Assembly (NCBI GenBank): GCA_944385095.1
Contig: CALWVS010000021.1
Location: forward strand, 1-36,906
DNA length: 36,906 nucleotides
Reading direction: 5' to 3'
DNA from: an uncultured Oscillospiraceae bacterium
GTDB lineage: Bacteria > Bacillota > Clostridia > Oscillospirales > Oscillospiraceae
Part shown: one piece after another, positions 17,259 through 25,871 of the stretch
How the letters are laid out: the number at the start of each line of letters is the position of its first letter
Position numbering within the stretch: the stretch's first letter is position 1
The notes under the pieces: model-generated
Database searches by the model: none
Told to the model about the DNA's origin: nothing
What the model saw: the letters and a program-made list of their open reading frames with translations, nothing else
Position numbers and translations under genes: made by a program

Positions 17259-17762
17259 ATGAAGCTTGATTTAAGGAATGTCATTCACGTTCCCAACGCT
17301 GAGAAGTCTTTCCAGTTCCAGTTGGATTTATCCGATTTGGAGTTTTGGGGAAGAAAGCCAATTACAAGGCCTATTCTGGTCGAGGGCAGTGTGGTCAACC
17401 ACGCCGGCGCCTTAGTCCTGAATGGAACGGCCCGTTCGGAGCTTGATCTGGTTTGTGACCGATGCGGCAAAGAAATTTTGCGGGAGAAGGTTGTCTCACT
17501 GGATACCCTCCTTGCCACTGAGCTGGAGGATGAGGACAATGAGGACGACTATTTTCTTCTTGACGGCAACGAACTGGATTTAGACGAGGTGGTCACCACG
17601 ACTTTTGTCCTCGCAATGGATACGAAGAACCTTTGCTCAGATGACTGCAAAGGGCTGTGTGCCAAGTGCGGAGCTGATCTGAACCTCGGCCCCTGCGGGT
17701 GCAGACCTGAAGTGGATCCACGATTGGCGGCGCTTGCGCAGCTGTTGGATAAAGAAAGCTGA
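17259..17762 (+). CDS. YceD/DUF177 family protein
   Basis: Protein of 167 aa of the DUF177/YceD family, which commonly precedes rpmF and has been linked to 23S rRNA accumulation in some bacteria and plastids. The N-terminal half has a beta-rich layout with LDLVCDRCGKE, and the C-terminal part carries CSDDCKGLCAKCGADLN then CGC, suggesting a metal site. It ends with DPRLAALAQLL, typical of the family. The start is set at 17259 by GAGGAGGG. It lies 48 bp before rpmF in one transcription unit. plsX and fapR, which often neighbour it, are absent here. Confidence 0.88.
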   Translation: MKLDLRNVIHVPNAEKSFQFQLDLSDLEFWGRKPITRPILVEGSVVNHAGALVLNGTARSELDLVCDRCGKEILREKVVSLDTLLATELEDEDNEDDYFLLDGNELDLDEVVTTTFVLAMDTKNLCSDDCKGLCAKCGADLNLGPCGCRPEVDPRLAALAQLLDKES

Positions 17763-17810
17763 GTAGTCCAAACATGCCCACAGGGCGTATAACCGAAGGA
17801 GGTGTCACCA

Positions 17811-17996
17811 ATGGCGGTTCCTAAGAGAAAAGTATCTAAGGCCAGACGCGATAAGCGGCGTAGCTCCCACTGGAAGCTGGAGACTCCCGGTATCGTGACC
17901 TGCCCCAAGTGCGGTGCATATCGTCTGCCCCACCGTATGTGCAAAAACTGTCTGACCTACAATGGCCGTTCCTTTGGCCAGGTAGAGGCTCAGTAA
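17811..17996 (+). CDS. rpmF: 50S ribosomal protein L32
   Basis: Complete L32 of 61 aa, beginning [18 protein letters not shown]. It is the zinc-ribbon form, with CPKCG and CKNC pairs that would bind Zn2+. GAAGGAGG lies 7 nt before the ATG. It is followed at once by a strong terminator. Confidence 0.98.
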   Translation: MAVPKRKVSKARRDKRRSSHWKLETPGIVTCPKCGAYRLPHRMCKNCLTYNGRSFGQVEAQ

Positions 17997-18010
17997 TTTG
18001 CGTACCTGAG

Positions 18011-18050
18011 AGAACGTGTTGTAGTCCTTTCTGCAACACGTTCTTTTTTT
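18011..18050 (+). terminator. Terminator after rpmF
   Basis: AGAACGTGTTG (18011-18021) pairs with CAACACGTTCT (18034-18044), followed by seven T residues. Confidence 0.9.
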
Positions 18051-18068
18051 CTCTCCTGTGGCTTCCTC

Positions 18069-18100
18069 TTGACACATCTGTGTTGGAATGTTAATATAAT
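18069..18100 (+). promoter_or_regulatory. Promoter of the cysES T-box transcript
   Basis: TTGACA (18069-18074). The -10 is either TAATAT (18092-18097, 17-bp spacing) or TATAAT (18095-18100, 20-bp spacing). Confidence 0.55.
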
Positions 18101-18104
18101 GACC

Positions 18105-18330
18105 TGTAAGCACTGTGAACGGAAAAGTAACAGAACATCCAAAGAACAGAGAGGGCTTCTCACCGGCTGAAAGGAAGCCTGCGGCGGCGTTGTGTGAAGT
18201 GCGTCCGGGAGTGTGGAGGGTAATGCCTCCCGTATGGGTCACGTTATCGACCTGACAAGTGAGAAATGAGAGTGGAACCGCGATGTTTTATCGCCTCTTA
18301 TGCCGCATGGACGGGATAAGGGGTTTTTCT
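18105..18330 (+). promoter_or_regulatory. T-box leader, cysteine-type
   Basis: tRNA-sensing riboswitch in the leader of cysE-cysS. The conserved T-box TGGAACCGCG is at 18273-18282, and AGAGAG plus GCTGAAAG-type stem I elements lie near 18150-18172. A TGC at 18200-18202 is a candidate Cys specifier codon, which fits the downstream genes. The terminator stem is CCTCTTATGCCG (18294-18305) with CGGGATAAGGGG (18312-18323), then a T-run; the T-box pairs in the alternative antiterminator. Uncharged tRNA-Cys should allow read-through. Confidence 0.92.
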
Positions 18331-18373
18331 TTTCCCTTTTTTCGGTCCATAGCACTCACAGGAGGGAACCTCA

Positions 18374-19045
18374 ATGTTTCAGTATTTGAATGAGACGCTG
18401 GAGGCATACCAGCGTCGTGACCCGGCTGCCAGAAGCAAGCTGGAGATTTTTCTGCTCTATCAGGGGGTACATGCCACCCTGTACCACCGGTTGGCTCACT
18501 GGCTCTATGAGAGAAAGCATTTCTTTCTGGCCCGTTTTGTCTCCCAGTGGAACCGATTCTGGACGGGGATTGAAATCCATCCCGGTGCCAAAATTGGGCG
18601 TCGTTTTGTCATTGACCACGGCATGGGAATTGTCATTGGTGAAACTGCGGAAATTGGGGATGACTGCCTGCTTTATCATGGTGTTACATTAGGAGGCACC
18701 GGAAAAGACCACGGCAAACGCCACCCCACCATTGGCAATAATGTACTCATTGGCTGTGGTGCCAAAATTCTGGGACCCTTTAAAGTGGGCGATGGGGCCC
18801 GTATTGCTGCCAACTCGGTTGTGCTGTCTGAAGTGCCAGAACAGGCAACCGCTGTGGGCATTCCTGCCCAGATTGTACGCATTGCCGGAAAGGCAACCCA
18901 TTTTGCCGATGATGTGGACCAGACCAGCGTGGAAAACCCCACTTTGGAGCGCATCAATGCCCTGTCGGAACGCCTTGATTTCATTGAAAGATTGTTAGAT
19001 GAACAGTACCGCCGTGGGGATTTTCCAAAACCCACATCCAAATAA
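18374..19045 (+). CDS. cysE: Serine O-acetyltransferase
   Basis: Acetyltransferase of 223 aa that makes O-acetylserine from serine and acetyl-CoA, the first step of cysteine synthesis. The short N-terminal helical domain includes [10 protein letters not shown]. The left-handed beta-helix has [41 protein letters not shown] and [15 protein letters not shown], with the active-site His in DHG. The C-terminal helical tail is longer than the minimum. GGAGGG (18361-18366) precedes the ATG. It is under the Cys T-box with cysS. Confidence 0.95.
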   Translation: MFQYLNETLEAYQRRDPAARSKLEIFLLYQGVHATLYHRLAHWLYERKHFFLARFVSQWNRFWTGIEIHPGAKIGRRFVIDHGMGIVIGETAEIGDDCLLYHGVTLGGTGKDHGKRHPTIGNNVLIGCGAKILGPFKVGDGARIAANSVVLSEVPEQATAVGIPAQIVRIAGKATHFADDVDQTSVENPTLERINALSERLDFIERLLDEQYRRGDFPKPTSK

Positions 19046-19067
19046 AACAAAAGAATGAGGTATGATT

Positions 19068-20513
19068 ATGCTGCTTTATAACTCAGCCACCCATAAAAAA
19101 GAGGAATTCAAAACCCACACACCCAATCATGTGGAGATGTACACCTGTGGTCCCACTGTGTATCACTTTGCCCACATTGGAAACCTGCGCTCCTATATTA
19201 TGGAGGATGTGCTGGAAAAGTATTTGCGGTTTGCCGGCTACGATGTGAACCGTGTCATGAACATCACCGATGTGGGGCACCTGTCCTCTGATGCTGACAC
19301 CGGCGAGGATAAAATGCTCAAAGGGGCAAAGCGGGAACACAAGACCGTCATGGAAATTGCAAAGTTCTATACTGACGCCTTTTTCAGCGACTGCCAGAAA
19401 CTGAACATCAAACGCCCTGATGTGGTGGAGCCTGCCACCAACTGCATCAATGAATATATTACCATTGTCTCTGGTCTGCTGGACAAGGGCTACGCCTATC
19501 TGGCTGGCGGCAATGTGTACTTTGATACCTCCAAGCTGGACCGCTACTATGTATTCAATGACCACAATGAGGACGATTTGGCTGTGGGTGTTCGGGAAGG
19601 CGTGGAGGAGGACACCAACAAGAAAAACCGCAACGATTTCGTGTTGTGGTTCACCAAGTCCAAATTTGAGGATCAGGCACTGAAATGGGATTCCCCTTGG
19701 GGTGTGGGCTATCCCGGCTGGCACATTGAGTGCTCCGGTATTTCTTTAAAGTATAATGGGGAATATCTGGACCTCCACTGTGGCGGCATTGATAACGCAT
19801 TCCCCCACCACACCAATGAGATTGCCCAGTCTGAATCTTATCTGGGTCATGCCTGGTGCCCCCAGTGGTTCCATGTACACCATCTGAACACCAACAGCGG
19901 CAAGATGTCCAAGTCCAAAGGGGAGTTTTTGACCGTCTCCCTGCTGGAAGAAAAAGGCTATGACCCCCTTGCCTATCGCTTCTTCTGTCTCCAATCCCAC
20001 TACCGCAAAGGGCTTGTATTCTCCTGGGAGAATCTGGACAACGCTGTAGTAGCCTATCAGAAGCTGATTGCCAAAATTGCCACCCTGACAGAAGAAGGCG
20101 AGGTAGATGAGGCAGTCAAACAAAAATACCATGAAACCTTCCTGCAACAGGTGGGCAATGACTTAAATACCTCTATGGCGGTTACACTCATCTATGATGT
20201 GCTGAAAGCCAAAACCACACCTGCCACCAAGCTGGCTGTCATTGGAGAGTTTGATTCTGTATTGTCCCTCTCCCTGTTGGAAAAGGCGGCTGAAAAGCGC
20301 AAAGAACTGGTTGCGCAGCAGCAGGCACAGGCTCAAAAGGGCTATACCATCCATGGTGAAGGGGATGATGCCATTGATGCTCTGGTGCTTCAGCGAGCCC
20401 AAGCAAAGAAGGCAAAGAACTTTGCAGAAGCTGACCGCATCCGTGACGAACTGAAGGCACAGGGCATTGAAGTGACAGATGTTCCAAATGGTGCCGTTTG
20501 GAAGCGGATTTGA
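19068..20513 (+). CDS. cysS: Cysteine--tRNA ligase
   Basis: Class I synthetase of 481 aa that charges tRNA-Cys. It has the Zn-binding start CGPTVYHFAHIGN (HIGH-type motif HIGN), the further Zn ligands in WHIECSGIS and HHTNEIAQSE, and KMSKSKGEF as the KMSKS loop. The C-terminal DALR-like region ends in FAEADRIRDEL. I prefer the ATG at 19068 to the one at 19062, because the ribosome binding site AATGAGG (19054-19060) is 7 nt from it and only 1 nt from the earlier ATG. It is 22 nt after cysE. Confidence 0.96.
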   Translation: MLLYNSATHKKEEFKTHTPNHVEMYTCGPTVYHFAHIGNLRSYIMEDVLEKYLRFAGYDVNRVMNITDVGHLSSDADTGEDKMLKGAKREHKTVMEIAKFYTDAFFSDCQKLNIKRPDVVEPATNCINEYITIVSGLLDKGYAYLAGGNVYFDTSKLDRYYVFNDHNEDDLAVGVREGVEEDTNKKNRNDFVLWFTKSKFEDQALKWDSPWGVGYPGWHIECSGISLKYNGEYLDLHCGGIDNAFPHHTNEIAQSESYLGHAWCPQWFHVHHLNTNSGKMSKSKGEFLTVSLLEEKGYDPLAYRFFCLQSHYRKGLVFSWENLDNAVVAYQKLIAKIATLTEEGEVDEAVKQKYHETFLQQVGNDLNTSMAVTLIYDVLKAKTTPATKLAVIGEFDSVLSLSLLEKAAEKRKELVAQQQAQAQKGYTIHGEGDDAIDALVLQRAQAKKAKNFAEADRIRDELKAQGIEVTDVPNGAVWKRI

Positions 20514-20542
20514 TTGACAAATTTTCACCATTGTGGTATAGT
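20514..20542 (+). promoter_or_regulatory. Promoter of the rubrerythrin gene
   Basis: TTGACA (20514-20519), 17-bp spacer, TATAGT (20537-20542). The -35 begins at the base after the cysS stop. Confidence 0.8.
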
Positions 20543-20600
20543 GTAAACACCTTAGTGGGAATGATTCTTTTTAACAAAAGAAGGAAAGCGAGGAGCTACT

Positions 20601-21137
20601 ATGCCAGAATTAAAAGGAAGTAAGACCGAACAAAACCTTTGGACTGCGTTTGCAGGAGAATCTCAGGCACGCAATAAATACACCTATTTTGCATCCAAGG
20701 CAAAAAAGGATGGCTATGTACAAATCTCCAAAATTTTTGAGGAGACTGCTGCCAACGAAAAGGAACACGCTGAAATCTGGTTCAAGCTGCTGGGCGGCAT
20801 TGGAACCACAGAGGAAAATCTGGCTTCTGCTGCCGCTGGTGAGAACTACGAGTGGACAGACATGTATGCCACCATGGCAAAAGAGGCAAAGGAGGAGGGC
20901 TTTGACCACATCGCTTTCCTGTTTTCTGAAGTTGCCAAAATTGAGAAGGAGCATGAGGAGCGTTACCGCAAACTCCTTGCCAATGTGGAGGGCGGTCTGG
21001 TGTTCTCCCGTGATGGGGATATGATTTGGCAGTGCAGCAACTGCGGTCACATCCATGTGGGCAAGGCTGCCCCTGAGGTGTGCCCTGTCTGTGCCCATCC
21101 CAAGGACTACTTCCAGCTGAAGGCTGAAAATTATTAA
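20601..21137 (+). CDS. rbr: Rubrerythrin
   Basis: Peroxide-detoxifying di-iron protein of 178 aa. The four-helix ferritin-like domain has the Glu and ExxH ligands in [23 protein letters not shown] and [13 protein letters not shown]. The C-terminal rubredoxin-like domain has [10 protein letters not shown] and [11 protein letters not shown] as the two CxxC iron ligands. It protects anaerobes from H2O2 using electrons from rubredoxin or NADH. It is monocistronic, with its own strong promoter and terminator. Confidence 0.96.
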   Translation: MPELKGSKTEQNLWTAFAGESQARNKYTYFASKAKKDGYVQISKIFEETAANEKEHAEIWFKLLGGIGTTEENLASAAAGENYEWTDMYATMAKEAKEEGFDHIAFLFSEVAKIEKEHEERYRKLLANVEGGLVFSRDGDMIWQCSNCGHIHVGKAAPEVCPVCAHPKDYFQLKAENY

Positions 21138-21151
21138 GTGTTTCCTAAGAC

Positions 21152-21195
21152 AAACCGACCAGATTGCCGCTGGGTAATCTGGTCGGTTTTCTTTT
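21152..21195 (+). terminator. Terminator after rubrerythrin
   Basis: AAACCGACCAGATT pairs with AATCTGGTCGGTTT around a loop of about ten bases, followed by T-rich sequence. Confidence 0.9.
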
Positions 21196-21254
21196 TCTTG
21201 TATGTGTGACGGAAACAATCAAAACAGGTACACATCTATTTTTCTGTTTTACAG

Positions 21255-21283
21255 TTGCTTTTTTGCTGAAATTCCGGTATACT
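21255..21283 (+). promoter_or_regulatory. Promoter of the YitT-like gene
   Basis: TTGCTT (21255-21260), 17-bp spacer, TATACT (21278-21283). Confidence 0.65.
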
Positions 21284-21316
21284 GGTAACAGAATCGTGTA
21301 AAAAGGAGTTGTTACT

Positions 21317-21952
21317 GTGTTTTCCCTGTTGACACCCAAGCGGTGTCTGATGGCATTTGGCGGCAGTACCATTTTGGCGTTTGGTCTTTACAACATCCAC
21401 GCACTGTCCGGCGTGACGGAAGGCGGTATTTTGGGTATGACCTTACTGCTGCACCACTGGTTCCACCTGTCCCCTGCCCTTTCCGGGCTTGTGATGAATG
21501 TTCTGTGCTATCTGATTGGCTGGAAGCTGTTGGGGAAGGAATTTATTGCCTACTCCATTGTGGCTGGTGGTGGATTTTCCCTGATGTATGGAATATTTGA
21601 GCAGTTTCCACCCCTGTGGCCGGAACTTGCCACCCAACCTCTGTTGGCTGCCTTTCTGGGGGCCCTGTTTGTTGGGGTCGGTATTGGGCTTAGTGTACGG
21701 GCTGGCGGAGCACCGGGGGGCGACGATGCCCTTGCCATGAGTGTCTGTGCCCTCACTGGCTGGAAGATTCAATGGGCATACCTTGCCAGTGATTTGATTG
21801 TGCTTGCCCTGTCTGCTACCTATATCAACTGGGAACAGTTGGGCTGTTCCCTGCTGACCGTGATGCTGTCCGGGCAGTTGATTGGACTGGTACAGAGAGC
21901 AGGGCAACCAAAGTCATCTCTGGACGATGGTCAGGAAATAGAAGAAATCTGA
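21317..21952 (+). CDS. YitT-like (DUF161) membrane protein
   Basis: Membrane protein of 211 aa with five to six predicted helices. It has the family-like ALSGVTEGGILGMTLLLHHW near the N-terminus and RAGGAPGGDDALAMSV in the centre, resembling the YitT/DUF161 group. The function of these proteins is not established. The start is GTG, set by AAAGGAG about 9 nt before. No C-terminal DUF2179 domain is present, so it is shorter than the common 280-residue form. Confidence 0.75.
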   Translation: MFSLLTPKRCLMAFGGSTILAFGLYNIHALSGVTEGGILGMTLLLHHWFHLSPALSGLVMNVLCYLIGWKLLGKEFIAYSIVAGGGFSLMYGIFEQFPPLWPELATQPLLAAFLGALFVGVGIGLSVRAGGAPGGDDALAMSVCALTGWKIQWAYLASDLIVLALSATYINWEQLGCSLLTVMLSGQLIGLVQRAGQPKSSLDDGQEIEEI

Positions 21953-21968
21953 ATATTAAAATCACAAT

Positions 21969-22002
21969 AACTGGGGCAGTGGTATTTTCCGTTGCCCCAG
22001 TT
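21969..22002 (+). terminator. Terminator after the YitT-like gene
   Basis: AACTGGGGCA (21969-21978) pairs with TGCCCCAGTT (21993-22002). The right arm overlaps by 3 nt the first hairpin of array 3 (22000-22029), so the two structures compete at their border. Confidence 0.75.
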
Positions 22003-22819
22003 ACTTTCTTTTGAAAAAAAGAAAGTAACCAAAGAAAATTTCAGGAGGTCTCTGAAGTAACATTTCCTTTGCTGCCAGTCTCAGCGGCTTTTCTACCCTA
22101 TATTCTTGAAAATCTCAATGTTGTTCTTTCCATAAACCTCGGGGATGGCTACTCCCACTTTCTTTTAAAAAAGAAAGTAGGCAAAGAAAATTTTATAGTT
22201 GCTCTTTTGGATTGCTTCCCTATTTTGGTACACTCTGCCTCTTAATTGCCTTTTGCTCTTGGAAACCTCAATGTTGTTCTCTCCATAAATCTCGGGGATG
22301 GCTACTCCCACTTTCTTTTAAAAAAGAAAGTAGGCAAAGAAAATTTCAGGAGGGCTCTGAGGCAGTATTTCCTTTGTTGTCAGTCTCAGCGGCTTTTCTA
22401 CCCTATATTCTTGAAAACCTCAATGTTGTTCTCTCCATAAATCTCGGGGATGGCTACTCCTACTTTCTTTTAAAAAAGAAAGTAGGCAAAGAAAATTTTA
22501 TAGTAGCTCTTTTGGGCTGCTTTCCTATTTGGTCCTCCCTGCCTCTGAATTGCCACCACCCAATGCTCTTGGAAACCTCAATGTTGTTCTCTCCATAAAC
22601 CTCGGTGATGGCTACTCCCACTTTCTTTTAAAAAAGAAAGTAGGCAAAGAAAATTTTATAGTAGCTCTTTTGGGCTGCTTTCCTATTTGGTCCTCCCTGC
22701 CTCTGAATTGCCACCACCCAATGCTCTTGGAAACCTCAATGTTGTTCTCTCCATAAACCTCGGTGATGGCTACTCCCAAAGTTCTTTTTGCCTACTTTTT
22801 CTTTCAAGAAAAAGTATGG
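22000..22819. repeat. Hairpin-core repeat array 3
   Basis: Six hairpins: 22000-22029 (arms GTTACTTTCTTT), 22154-22181, 22307-22334, 22459-22486, 22617-22644 and 22791-22819. Spacing is 153, 152, 158 and 174 bp after the second. Most have CCACTTTCTTTT or CTACTTTCTTTT arms; the last is the CCTACTTTTTCTT type with a one-base insertion in its right arm. The core (CTCTTGGAAACCTCAATG then CGGTGATGGCTACTCCC) is in the same orientation as in arrays 1 and 4. The array lies between two genes reading the same way and ends 45 bp before yqfC. Open frames here are repeat sequence. Confidence 0.92.
22487..22778. repeat. Perfect tandem copies in array 3
   Basis: Bases 22487-22620 recur at 22645-22778 with a period of 158 bp and no difference that I can find, so the duplication is recent. 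Confidence 0.9.
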
Positions 22820-22864
22820 TTTCTCCTTCTGTATCATAGACATAGAAGGAAGGGGGATGATACC

Positions 22865-23140
22865 ATGCCACATGGAACACAGCGTCTTTTAGAAAAAACC
22901 GCACAGCTTCTGGATTTGCCAGCCGATGCAGTGGCTGGCGTACCAAAACTGGAACTTCTGGGCAGACGGGAACTGAGAATGGAACATCATAAAGGGATTC
23001 TGGCATATGGAGAACAGGAAATCCACATCAGTGGTGGCAGCTATGTGGTGAAGGTATCAGGGGAACATCTGGAATTGAGAGCCATGACCGGCTTTGACCT
23101 GTTGATTACCGGTGAAATTTCCTGTGTGGAGTTGGCATAG
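22865..23140 (+). CDS. yqfC: Sporulation protein YqfC
   Basis: Small 91-aa protein of the YqfC family, about the usual length. In Bacillus subtilis yqfCD is a mother-cell sporulation operon. The family-like LLDLPADAVAGVPKLELLGRRELRMEHHKGI is recognisable, followed by short beta strands. The start is set at 22865 after GAAGGAAGGGGG; a longer frame from 22763 would read through repeat array 3. It begins a long run of plus-strand genes. No sigma-E promoter could be assigned with confidence. Confidence 0.88.
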   Translation: MPHGTQRLLEKTAQLLDLPADAVAGVPKLELLGRRELRMEHHKGILAYGEQEIHISGGSYVVKVSGEHLELRAMTGFDLLITGEISCVELA

Positions 23141-23142
23141 CT

Positions 23143-24375
23143 ATGGGAATGTTCATGAATCAGGCTCGGGGCACTGTGGTACTGTGTATCACAGGAAAAT
23201 TTCCTGAGCGTTTTTTAAATCTCTGTGCTCAGCATAGAATCGCCTACTGGGGGCTTAGCTGGGTGGGAGAACATACCATACGGCTGACCACCTTTGCCCA
23301 GAACAGGCGGCGTATGGAGCCACTGGCAGAACGGATTGACTGCACCATACAGGTGGAAGGCAGCAAGGGACTGCCAGAATTTTTAAGCCACTTCCGCAGA
23401 CGGTACGCCTTTCTCATTGGTCTCGCCTGCTCTCTGTTTGCCGTGTGTGTGCTGTCCTCTTTTATTCTCACCATTGAGGTCACAGGAAACAGCACCGTTC
23501 CCACTTCAGAAATTCTGTGGGAACTGCGGCGGCAGGGGGTACGGATTGGGGTATATGGTCCCTCTCTGGACCGAAAAGTCATTGCCCAACAGGCATTGGT
23601 ACATCTGGACACCCTCTCATGGATGTCCATTAACCTGTATGGAACCCGTCTGGAAGTGGTGGTGCGTGAGGCGGTGGAGCCGCCGGAATTGCTGGAAGAT
23701 GAGGGCTTTTTCGACATTGTAGCAGAGGCAGATGGCATTATCACACAAATTGAACCATTGCAGGGGGAAGCAGTGGTACAGGAGGGAGACACGGTAGCAC
23801 AGGGGGATATGCTCATTTCTGGTACCATCACCATGGAACCGCCCCTTTACAGTGACCTGCCCATACGCACTTATCAGACCCACGCCAGAGGTCGGGTGTA
23901 TGCCAGAACATGGCGCACTGTCACCGCCGTCATCCCCACAGAGGCTTCTATTAAGGTGTATACTGGGGAAAAACACTCCAACTGGTCCCTTTCTCTGCTG
24001 GGATTTCACATGGATTTTTTTCAAAAGAGTAGCATTTTCCCATCTGGGTATGATAAAATAACAAAGTCGTATCCTCTTACACTGCCTGACGGGACTACCC
24101 TGCCTGTGATGCTTGTGGCAGAGCAGTTCCATGCCTACCAGTTGGAAACCGTCTCCATTCAGGTAGACGAGGCGCAGAAACTTTTGGAGGAACGACTATT
24201 GGAGCAGCTTCAAAAGACCATCGGCAGTGAAGGGCAGATTTTAAGTACAGACTATCGCAGCCGTGTGTGGAATGGGCTTTTGGAGGTGACTTTGACCGCG
24301 GAGTGCAGGGAAGAAATTGGAAAAGAAACTGCCGGCACTCCCATAGAATCCAATCCTTTACAACAGGGAGAATGA
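23143..24375 (+). CDS. yqfD: Sporulation protein YqfD
   Basis: Membrane-associated sporulation protein of 410 aa, near the usual length of about 400. An N-terminal cytoplasmic domain (about 1-85) is followed by one clear membrane segment (about 88-108) and a large outside domain with TVSWMSINLYGTRLEVVVREA-like strands and a lipoyl-type hairpin region ADGIITQIEPLQGEAVVQEGDTV. It is 2 nt after yqfC. A role in spore coat or cortex formation is inferred from Bacillus. Confidence 0.9.
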   Translation: MGMFMNQARGTVVLCITGKFPERFLNLCAQHRIAYWGLSWVGEHTIRLTTFAQNRRRMEPLAERIDCTIQVEGSKGLPEFLSHFRRRYAFLIGLACSLFAVCVLSSFILTIEVTGNSTVPTSEILWELRRQGVRIGVYGPSLDRKVIAQQALVHLDTLSWMSINLYGTRLEVVVREAVEPPELLEDEGFFDIVAEADGIITQIEPLQGEAVVQEGDTVAQGDMLISGTITMEPPLYSDLPIRTYQTHARGRVYARTWRTVTAVIPTEASIKVYTGEKHSNWSLSLLGFHMDFFQKSSIFPSGYDKITKSYPLTLPDGTTLPVMLVAEQFHAYQLETVSIQVDEAQKLLEERLLEQLQKTIGSEGQILSTDYRSRVWNGLLEVTLTAECREEIGKETAGTPIESNPLQQGE

Positions 24376-24381
24376 GACTAC

Positions 24382-25365
24382 ATGACAGAACAGAGCATCA
24401 GTTTAGAGCGATTAGAAGATACCATGAGTGTCTTTGGTTCCTTTGATGAAAATATTCGTATGTTGGAACATGAACTGGGAGTATCGGTTGTGAGCCGTGA
24501 TTCCCAGCTCAAAATCACAGGGGATGACCCAGAAGGTGTGATGCACGCCACCAAAGTGATTGAACATCTCATGGCAATGGCTGCCAAAGGAGAGCCAATC
24601 CACGAACAGAATGTGCGGTATGTATTGCAGCTGGTACGGGAGGGACGTGAGGACCAGATTCACCAACTGGCTGCGGATGTACTGTGCATTACCGCAAAGG
24701 GCAAACCCATCAAAGCCAAAACTTTGGGGCAGAAAAAATATATTGAAGCCATTCAAAACAATGTGATTACTCTGGGCATTGGTCCTGCCGGTACGGGTAA
24801 AACCTATCTGGCTGTGGCTGCTGCGGTGGCTGCCTTTCGGGAAAAGCAGATTAACCGGATTATCCTCACCCGTCCAGCGGTGGAAGCCGGGGAACGGCTG
24901 GGATTTTTGCCCGGTGATTTGCAGTCAAAGGTAGACCCCTATCTGCGTCCCCTGTATGATGCCCTTTTTGATATGCTGGGGGCTGAGACTTACCAGAAAT
25001 ATCTGGAGCGTGGCAACATTGAAGTGGCTCCCCTTGCCTATATGAGAGGTCGCACACTGGATGACAGCTTTATTATTTTGGATGAGGCACAGAATACCAG
25101 TCGGGAACAGATGAAAATGTTTTTGACCCGTCTGGGCTTTGGCTCCAAAATTGTCATCACCGGTGATATTACCCAAATTGACCTGCCAGCCGATAAAGTA
25201 TCTGGCTTGCGTGAGGCAATGCGGGTACTGAAAGGGGTGGACGACATTGCCATTATGCGTTTGACCGAAAGCGATGTGGTCCGCCATGCACTGGTACAGC
25301 GGATTATCAAAGCCTACGAACTGGACGAGGAGCGCAAAAACCCCTTGAAAAAGGAGCGCAGATAA
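24382..25365 (+). CDS. phoH: PhoH-like ATPase
   Basis: P-loop ATPase of 327 aa, the usual length of PhoH/YbeZ. An N-terminal KH-like region (about 10-70) precedes Walker A GPAGTGKT (134-141) and Walker B IILDEAQN (231-238). The motifs LTRPAVEAGERLGFLPGD and ITGDITQIDLP are typical. It probably works with YbeY in rRNA processing or RNA turnover, which fits the gene order. It begins 6 nt after yqfD. Confidence 0.95.
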   Translation: MTEQSISLERLEDTMSVFGSFDENIRMLEHELGVSVVSRDSQLKITGDDPEGVMHATKVIEHLMAMAAKGEPIHEQNVRYVLQLVREGREDQIHQLAADVLCITAKGKPIKAKTLGQKKYIEAIQNNVITLGIGPAGTGKTYLAVAAAVAAFREKQINRIILTRPAVEAGERLGFLPGDLQSKVDPYLRPLYDALFDMLGAETYQKYLERGNIEVAPLAYMRGRTLDDSFIILDEAQNTSREQMKMFLTRLGFGSKIVITGDITQIDLPADKVSGLREAMRVLKGVDDIAIMRLTESDVVRHALVQRIIKAYELDEERKNPLKKERR

Positions 25366-25366
25366 G

Positions 25367-25858
25367 ATGGAACACAACATTTTATTTGAAACCGAAGTGG
25401 ATTGCCCAGCAAACACACAGGAACTGCTGACCAAAACCATTGTGGCTGCACTGGATGCAGAAGGTGTGGAAGTCCCCTGTGAATTGAATGTACTGCTGAC
25501 CGATGATGCAGGGATTCATCAAATCAACTTGGAAATGCGGGAGGTGGACCGCCCCACTGATGTACTATCCTTCCCCATGTTTGACTTGGTGCCAGGGGAA
25601 CACCCCACCGAGGAGGACGCAGACCCGGATACCGATTTGGTACCCTTGGGAGATATGTGTCTCTCATTGGAGCGGGCACAGGCACAGGCGCAGGAGTATG
25701 GGCACAGTGTACAGCGGGAACTCTGTTATCTGACTGTTCATTCTGTGCTCCATCTGCTGGGCTATGACCACATGGACGAAGGACCCATGAAAGCCCAAAT
25801 GAGAGAACGGGAAGAAGCCATTCTGGCAGAACTGGGCATTACAAGAGAAGAAACGTAG
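25367..25858 (+). CDS. ybeY: rRNA maturation endoribonuclease YbeY
   Basis: Metal-dependent endoribonuclease of 163 aa for 16S rRNA 3' maturation and ribosome quality control. The zinc site HxxxHxxxxxH is complete (His125, His129, His135 in HSVLHLLGYDH). RPTDVLSFPMF is also conserved. It begins directly after the phoH stop and precedes era by 13 nt, the standard phoH-ybeY-era order. Confidence 0.96.
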   Translation: MEHNILFETEVDCPANTQELLTKTIVAALDAEGVEVPCELNVLLTDDAGIHQINLEMREVDRPTDVLSFPMFDLVPGEHPTEEDADPDTDLVPLGDMCLSLERAQAQAQEYGHSVQRELCYLTVHSVLHLLGYDHMDEGPMKAQMREREEAILAELGITREET

Positions 25859-25871
25859 AGAGGACAGACTT

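Noticed and set aside
22212-22756. Overlapping plus-strand open frames rich in FLLKKKVGKENF
   Set aside because: They arise from repeat array 3 and recur in each copy; not genes.
22763-22864. Longer N-terminus for yqfC
   Set aside because: It would be coded by repeat array DNA; a strong ribosome binding site sits before the internal ATG at 22865.
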